Assembly: GCA_037176705.1 (NCBI GenBank)
Contig: CM073886.1
Coordinates: 16,328,501-16,392,500 of the forward strand
DNA from: Molossus alvarezi
Lineage: Eukaryota; Chordata; Mammalia; Chiroptera; Molossidae
DNA: 64,000 nt
Direction of reading: 5' to 3'
The notes beneath the pieces are model-generated. The model made no database searches and was not told the DNA's origin. It was given only the letters and a program-made list of their open reading frames with translations. Both the position numbers and the translations under genes were made by a program. Positions 58,690 through 64,000 of this stretch are shown in pieces. The stretch's first letter is position 1. Every line of letters begins with the position of its first letter.

Positions 58690-59195
58690 AGCTTTATTCA
58701 CTCATTCCTCAAATATTCATTGAGCACCTATGATGTGCCAGGCACCATACTATGCACTTAGGATACTACAGTGAACAAAACAAAGGTCCCTGCCCTCACA
58801 ACCTTATATTCTAGTACGCAGAGAGAGAACATGAACATAATCAATGAGTCAATTTTCAGTATATGTGAAAAAGTGATTAGTACTATGCAGAAAAAAATAC
58901 AGTAGGTTAAGGAGGATTCAGTGTCAATGTGCAGATAGTTGCAATTTTAAATAAGGGGATGGAGTTAGTCAAGACTTGCTGAGAACATAATATTGGAGTA
59001 GAGACTTGAAGGTGGAAAGGAGTTGTGTGAGTTTCCAGAGAAGAGCTCTCCAGGCACAGGGTTCAGTCAGCTTATGGCCCTGCAGCACTAATGTCCTTGG
59101 CTGTTTGAACACGAGAAAGGAGGCAAGTGAGGATGGAGTGGCTGAGCAGGCTGAGGGAGAAGGGGGTGAGATTATAGAGAAAATGGCTGAGGGTG
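58690..59195 (+). repeat. Ancient mammalian repeat (L2/MIR-era)
   Basis: ATTGAGCACCTATGATGTGC, GTGAACAAAACAAAGGTCCC and GAGAAGAGCTCTCCAGGCAC match a common old mammalian interspersed repeat whose family I cannot name with certainty. Confidence 0.5.
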
Positions 59196-59267
59196 GGAGT
59201 TGATAATGAAGCTGATGATGATGACTCCATTCTTGGATCTCCTCCCATTTTTAAAAAATGTTATTTA

Positions 59268-59502
59268 CAGTCTGAGGAATGGGGTAGTCCCAGAGACGTG
59301 GAGGTGGGGTACAGACTGACAATCCCCAGAAGAGGGGATGGTGGGGGAGAGATAAACCACAGAACTTATATGCATGTATGCATGAACAGTGGACATGGAC
59401 AACAAACTGGGGACAGGGTGGGGAGGGAGGAGGAGAGGAGAATCAGTGGGGGGAAAAGGAGAAACACCTGTAACAAAAATTAATTAATAAAAAATAATAA
59501 AA
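59268..59502 (+). mobile_element. 5'-truncated L1 (3' UTR only)
   Basis: A 235 bp L1 3' end (CAGAGACGTGG, GACAATCCCCAGAAGAGG, CACCTGTAACAAAAAT) with an A-rich tail and an 18 bp TSD TTTAAAAAATGTTATTTA on both sides (ending 59,267 and 59,521). Confidence 0.9.
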
Positions 59503-59521
59503 TTTTAAAAAATGTTATTTA

Positions 59522-60569
59522 AAAAAATCTAATTTTCTATAGCATCCTGACTTGAACAATACTTAGAGCTTATGAAGACCTTCAATCCATGAATACTGCC
59601 CCTTTCCATTGTTCCTTACCCCCTTAGACTTCCCTTTCCTTTTCTTACCCTGCTTGAGTTCCATGAACTGTCACAAACACTGCCCTACACACACACTCTC
59701 TTTTCTTCTCTCACATTATTGTACTTGTTCAGCAAAACCACTACCTGGGGTAACTCCAGCTTCCTGCCCACTCTTCATTTGCGCCCAAGAGTTGCACTTG
59801 GCTGGAAAAAAGCATGTGACTGCACTCACTGGTGTTGCTTTCATTAATTATCACAGTCTTGAATGGGTGCTTACTGCCACTAGGCAGTCATACTGTAATT
59901 CCATAGTTGTTCACTCTCCCACTGTCTTCACCTCAACTCCAACACTTCCTTCCCCATCCTCATTCTCAGCTGATGACTTCTTACTACTTTGCTGAGAAAA
60001 TTTAGCCCATCACAATAAAACTTCTACATACTTCCTGAGACACATTCACCCATAAGCTTGCATTGGTGCCCATATACCTACCTATCAGCCTTCTTGCTGG
60101 TGCTGATACCTAAAGTCAATCCCTCTACCTCTGAACTCTCGAGATTCATCTTTCTTTCTGCTTACTCAGGCTCATATGTCCAAGAACTCTCTTTGACCTA
60201 TGTCATCAATTTCCCCCTCTCTACTAGATCATTTTCTTCTGCATATAAATATGCTCTTATTTCTCCCATTTCAAAAAGAGGGAAAAAAAGACCCTTCTTG
60301 TGATTCCATTTTCCATCAGTTACCACTCATGTCTCAGCTCCAGTTTGTTGCAAAACTGCTTTTAAGAATCATCCATACATGGAGTCTCCTACTTCTTTCC
60401 TCCAATTTTCTTTTTTAAATCTATATACCCACCCCTTATTCCTATGTGATTTGTCTTGTCTTTTACTTCAACAGACATGAGTAGACCTCATCTAACAATG
60501 TTATTGTTATTTAAATAGTCAACTGTTTCTATAATGAATTATAGGAATTATTGGAAGAAACAATATATT
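59522..60569. other. Intergenic sequence, family not recognised
   Basis: Pyrimidine-rich and possibly an ancient LINE or LTR remnant; no diagnostic motif found. Confidence 0.4.
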
Positions 60570-60622
60570 TTTCCCCCAATTTTTATTAATTTATTTTTGT
60601 TACAGATGCACCTCTCTTTTTG
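60570..60622 (-). mobile_element. L1 3' terminal scrap
   Basis: On the minus strand GCATCTGTAACAAAAATAAA matches the 3' end of the L1s at 34.6, 59.5 and 61.0 kb. Confidence 0.5.
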
Positions 60623-60639
60623 AACACTTTTTAAAAAGA

Positions 60640-60910
60640 CATCAATAGGAGAAACAGTCCATGTTAATGAATGAGAAAACTCAATATTATAATGATGGAT
60701 TCTCCCCAAACTGAACTATAAATTCAGAATTCTCATAAGAATCCCAGCAGGCTTTTTGTGGACTTTAACAAGCTTGTCCCAAAATGTATATGGAAGAACA
60801 AAGAACCAGGAATAACAAAGGCACTTTGAAGAAGAATAAGAGAGGGACTTGTTCTTCTAAATATCAACATGTTATTTTAAAGCCAAAATAATGAAGGCAG
60901 AGATTGACTT
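60640..60910 (+). mobile_element. Old L1 ORF2 fragment
   Basis: Degenerate frames give CPKMYMEEQRTRNN and ILKPK, matching the L1 ORF2 region downstream of the reverse transcriptase. Many stops. Confidence 0.65.
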
Positions 60911-60984
60911 CTCCCATGGACAGTGTAGGAGGCTCAATTGACCTGCTTCCCTGTGAAACTAGTGAAAATTATTATTATTACTAT

Positions 60985-61022
60985 TATTTTTAATCCTCAA
61001 CTGAGGATACTTTTCCATTGAT
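60985..61022 (-). mobile_element. VES 3' tail fragment abutting an L1 3' end
   Basis: Reads, on the minus strand, AATGGAAAAGTATCCTCAG then TGAGGATTAAAAATA, the VES terminal hairpin and tail, directly downstream of the L1 A-rich end. No VES head is present. Confidence 0.7.
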
Positions 61023-64000
61023 TTTTTTAAAATTTTATTTTTGTTACAGATGTTTATCCTTTTTTACCCTATTGACACCCTCCTCCCCATCCCCCCCTGC
61101 CCCATCCCCGGCTTTGTTATCCATGTCCATTGGTTATGTATACATGCATATAAGTTTTGTGGTTTATCTCTTCCCACCCCCACCACCTCCTATTCTGAGA
61201 GTTGTCAGTCTGTACCCTATTTCCATGTTTCTGGGACTACCCTATTCCTCAGACTGTTATGTTCATTATATTCCATATATAAGTGAGATCATGTGGTATT
61301 TGTCTTTTTCTGCTTGGCTTGTTTCACTTAGGATACTACTTTCCAGGTCCCTCCATGTCGTCTCAAAGGATAAGAGATCTTCCTTTCTTACAGCTGCATA
61401 GTACTCCATTGTGTAGATGTACCACTGCTTTTTTATCCATTCGTCTACTGATGGACACTTGGGCTGTTTCCAGATCTTAGCTATTGTAAATAGTGCTGCT
61501 ATGAACATGGGGGTACATATATTCTTTCTGATTGGTGTTTCAGACTTCTTAGGGTATATTCCTAGAAGTGGGATCACTGAATCAAATGGCAATTCAATTT
61601 TTAATTTTTTGAGGCAACACCATATTGTTTTCCATAGTGGCTGCACCAGTCTGCATTCCCACCAGCAGTTGTACTAGAGCCCCCTTTTCTGCAAACCCTC
61701 GCCAACACTTGTTGTTTGATGATTTGTTGATGGCGGCTATTCTGATAGGTGTGAGGTGATACCTTATTGTGGTTTTAATGTGCATCTCTCTGATGATTAG
61801 TGATGTTGAGCATTTCTTCATATGTCTCTTGGCCATTTGTATGTCCTGTTTGGAGAGGTGTCCATTCAGCTCCTCTGCCCATTTTTTAATTGGGTTCTTT
61901 GTCTTCCTTTTGTTGAGTTGTATGAGCACTCTATATATTTTGGAAATTAACCCCTTATCTGATGTATCATTGGCAATGATGCTCTCCCATACAGTGGGTT
62001 GCCTTTCCATTTTGATGGTTCTTTCTTTTGCTGTGCAGAAGCTTTTAAGTTTGATGTAGTCCCATGTGTTCATCTTTTTCTTTGTTTCTGTTGCCTTAGG
62101 TGACGCAGCAGAGAAAATGCTCCTGTGTATGATGTCCGAAATTTTGTTGCCTACATTTTCTTCTAGGATTTTTATGGATTCACGGGTCACATTTAAGTCT
62201 TTTATTCATTTTGAGTTTATTTTTGTGTATGGTGTAAGTTGATGGTCTAGTTTCATTTTTTTTTTTTTGTATGTAGCTGTCCAATTTTCCCAACACCCTT
62301 TATTAAAGAGGCTGTCTTTACTCCATTGTATGCTCTTGCCTCCTTTGTCAAATATTAATTGAGCATAGTGTCTTGGGTCCATTTCTGGGTTCTCTGTTCT
62401 GTTCCACTGGTCCATATGCCTGTTCTTGTGCCAGTGCCAGGCTGTTTTGATTACAGTCGCTTTGTAGTATAACCTGATATCTGGTTTTGTGATCTCACCT
62501 ACTTAGTCCTTCTTTTTCAAGATTGCTGTTGCTATTGGGGGTCTTTTTTGGTTCCATATGAACTTTTGAAGTATTTGTTCTAGTTCTGTGAAATATGTCA
62601 TTGGTATTTTGATGGGGATTGCATTGAATCTATAGATTGCTTTGGGTAATATGGACATTTTAATGATGTTAATTCAATCCATGAACAAGGTATGTGCTTC
62701 CACTTTTTTATATCTTCCTCTATTTCTTTTTTCAATGTCCTGTAGTTTTCTGCAAATAGGTCCTTTACTTCTTTGGTTAAGTTTATTCCTAGGTATCTTA
62801 ATTTTTTTGCCGATGGTAAATGGGATTGTTTTTTCAGTTTCTCTTTCTGTGAGTTCATCAATAGTGTATATAAGAATGCTGTCGATTTCTTGACATTAAT
62901 TTTGTATCCTGCTACTTTGCCAAATTCATTTATTAAGTCTAGTAGATTTTTGATGGACTCTTTAGGGTTTCCTATGCATAATATCATGTCATCTGCAAAT
63001 AATGACAGTTTCACTTCCTCCTTTCCAATTTGGATCCCTTTTATTTTTTCTTCATGTCTGATTGCTGTGGCTAAGACTTCCAGTACTATGTTAAATAAGA
63101 GTGGCAAAAGTGGGCATCCCTGTCTTGTTCCTGTTCTTAAGGGAAATGCTTATAGTTTCTTCTCTTTGAGTATGATATTGGCTATAGGTCTTTCATATAT
63201 GGACTTTATTATGTCGAGATACAATCCCTGTATTCCCACATTGCTGAGTGTTTTTATCAGAAATAAGTGCTGGATTTTGTAGAATGCTTTTTCAGCATCT
63301 GTTGATATGATCGTGTGGTTTTTATTCTTCATTTTGTTTATGTGGTGTATCATATTTATTGATTTGTGAATATTGTGCCAGTCTTGCATCCCTGGGATGA
63401 ATCCCACTTGGTCATGGTGAATAATTTTTTTGATGTATTGCTGGATCCGATTTGCTAGTATTTTTTTTTTTTTTTTATCCTCACCCGAGGACATTTTTCC
63501 ATTTTTTGTTCAGGTAGAGTGGGAGGAAGAGAGAGGAACAGAGAGAGAGAGAAACATTGATGCGAAAGGAACACATCGAGTGGCTGCCACCCGCACAACC
63601 AACCAGGGCCGGGGACAAACTGCAACCGAGGTACGTGCCCTTAGCGGGAACCGAACCTGGGTCTCTCAGGACCGCAGTCCGACGCTCTAACCGCTGAGCC
63701 AAACTGGCCAGGGCCGATTTGCTAGTATTTTGTTCAGGATTTTGGCATCCATGTTCATCAGGGATATTGGCCTGTAGTTTTCTTTCTTTGTACTGTATTT
63801 TTCTGGTTTTGGAATTAGAATTATGTTGGCTTCGTAAAACGAGTTTGCAAGTCTTCCTTCTTCTTGAATTTTTTGAAATAGTTTGAGAAGAATGGATGTT
63901 GGTTCTTTTTTGAATGTTTGGTAAAACTTCCCCGTGAAGCGGGGCCTGGGCTTTTGTTTGCTGGGAGAGTCTTGATTACCTCTTCAATTTCCTTAGTTGT
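61023..64000 (-). mobile_element. L1 LINE, 3' ORF2 and 3' UTR (runs off the right edge)
   Basis: Minus-strand 3' portion of an L1 retrotransposon. Frames encode reverse-transcriptase landmarks [13 protein letters not shown] (63.3 kb) and [19 protein letters not shown] (about 63.0 kb), the C-terminal zinc-knuckle region, and the standard ORF2 end ISLIYGI before a stop near 61,266. The 3' UTR continues to about 61,023. ORF2 is broken into at least five frames, so it is inactive. It is interrupted by a VES at 63,464-63,714. Confidence 0.93.
63464..63714 (-). mobile_element. VES SINE inside L1, young
   Basis: Full-length copy with long poly-T on the plus strand and a perfect 16 bp TSD CGATTTGCTAGTATTT (63,448-63,463 and 63,715-63,730) in the L1 ORF2. 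Confidence 0.95.

Noticed and set aside
59609..59995. 128-codon plus-strand frame
   Set aside because: Pyrimidine-rich sequence of old repeat appearance; translation is low complexity.
62598..63107. 169-codon reverse-transcriptase frame as a host gene or virus
   Set aside because: It is L1 ORF2, continuous with other broken L1 frames and an L1 3' UTR.

Overview
This is mammalian nuclear DNA from a bat. About fifty copies of a tRNA-derived SINE, with a head reading like GCCCTGGCCGGTTTGGCTCA, an A box, a B box, a CT-rich body and a poly(A) tail, match the VES family of vespertilionid and related bats (Yangochiroptera). A SPIN-like hAT element fits the same lineage. I cannot name the species.

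The only functional gene I can support is CREBBP (CBP, the CREB-binding lysine acetyltransferase) on the minus strand. The window holds its CpG-island promoter and 5' UTR (about 51.6-53.4 kb), coding exon 1 (51,925-52,006), intron 1 (26.1 kb), coding exon 2 (25,109-25,818) and the first 25.1 kb of intron 2. The two exons encode 792 nt, exactly 264 codons: the N-terminal nuclear-receptor-interaction region of CBP with its LSELL motif. TAZ1, KIX, bromodomain, HAT and later domains lie beyond the left edge. From 53.5 to 64 kb the sequence is upstream intergenic DNA built mostly from old repeats.

Layout: 1-25.1 kb is intron 2, with VES clusters, two long degenerate L1 tracts (about 8.1-13.3 and 19.4-22.7 kb), an alpha-tubulin retrocopy (13.8-15.5 kb) that splits a MIR and later received its own VES, a nested VES pair (18.2-18.7 kb), and MER5/Charlie remnants. 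25.8-51.9 kb is intron 1, with an RPL18 retrocopy (28.2 kb), L1 3' ends, MIR and L2 pieces, many VES copies and the SPIN-like element (48.9 kb). About 49.1-53.5 kb has no young repeats around the promoter. 53.5-64 kb holds L2, MIR and L1 fragments, an inverted VES pair (57.2 kb), and a 3 kb L1 3' portion running off the right edge, itself hit by a young VES.

I see no operon, CRISPR array, viral gene or undescribed protein system. The most novel-looking signals are two very short head-only VES copies with the same unusual 3' end, two upstream ORFs in the presumed CREBBP 5' UTR, and the SPIN-like element. Comparisons with human CBP and with repeat consensus sequences are from memory; repeat boundaries without target-site duplications (TSDs) are approximate.
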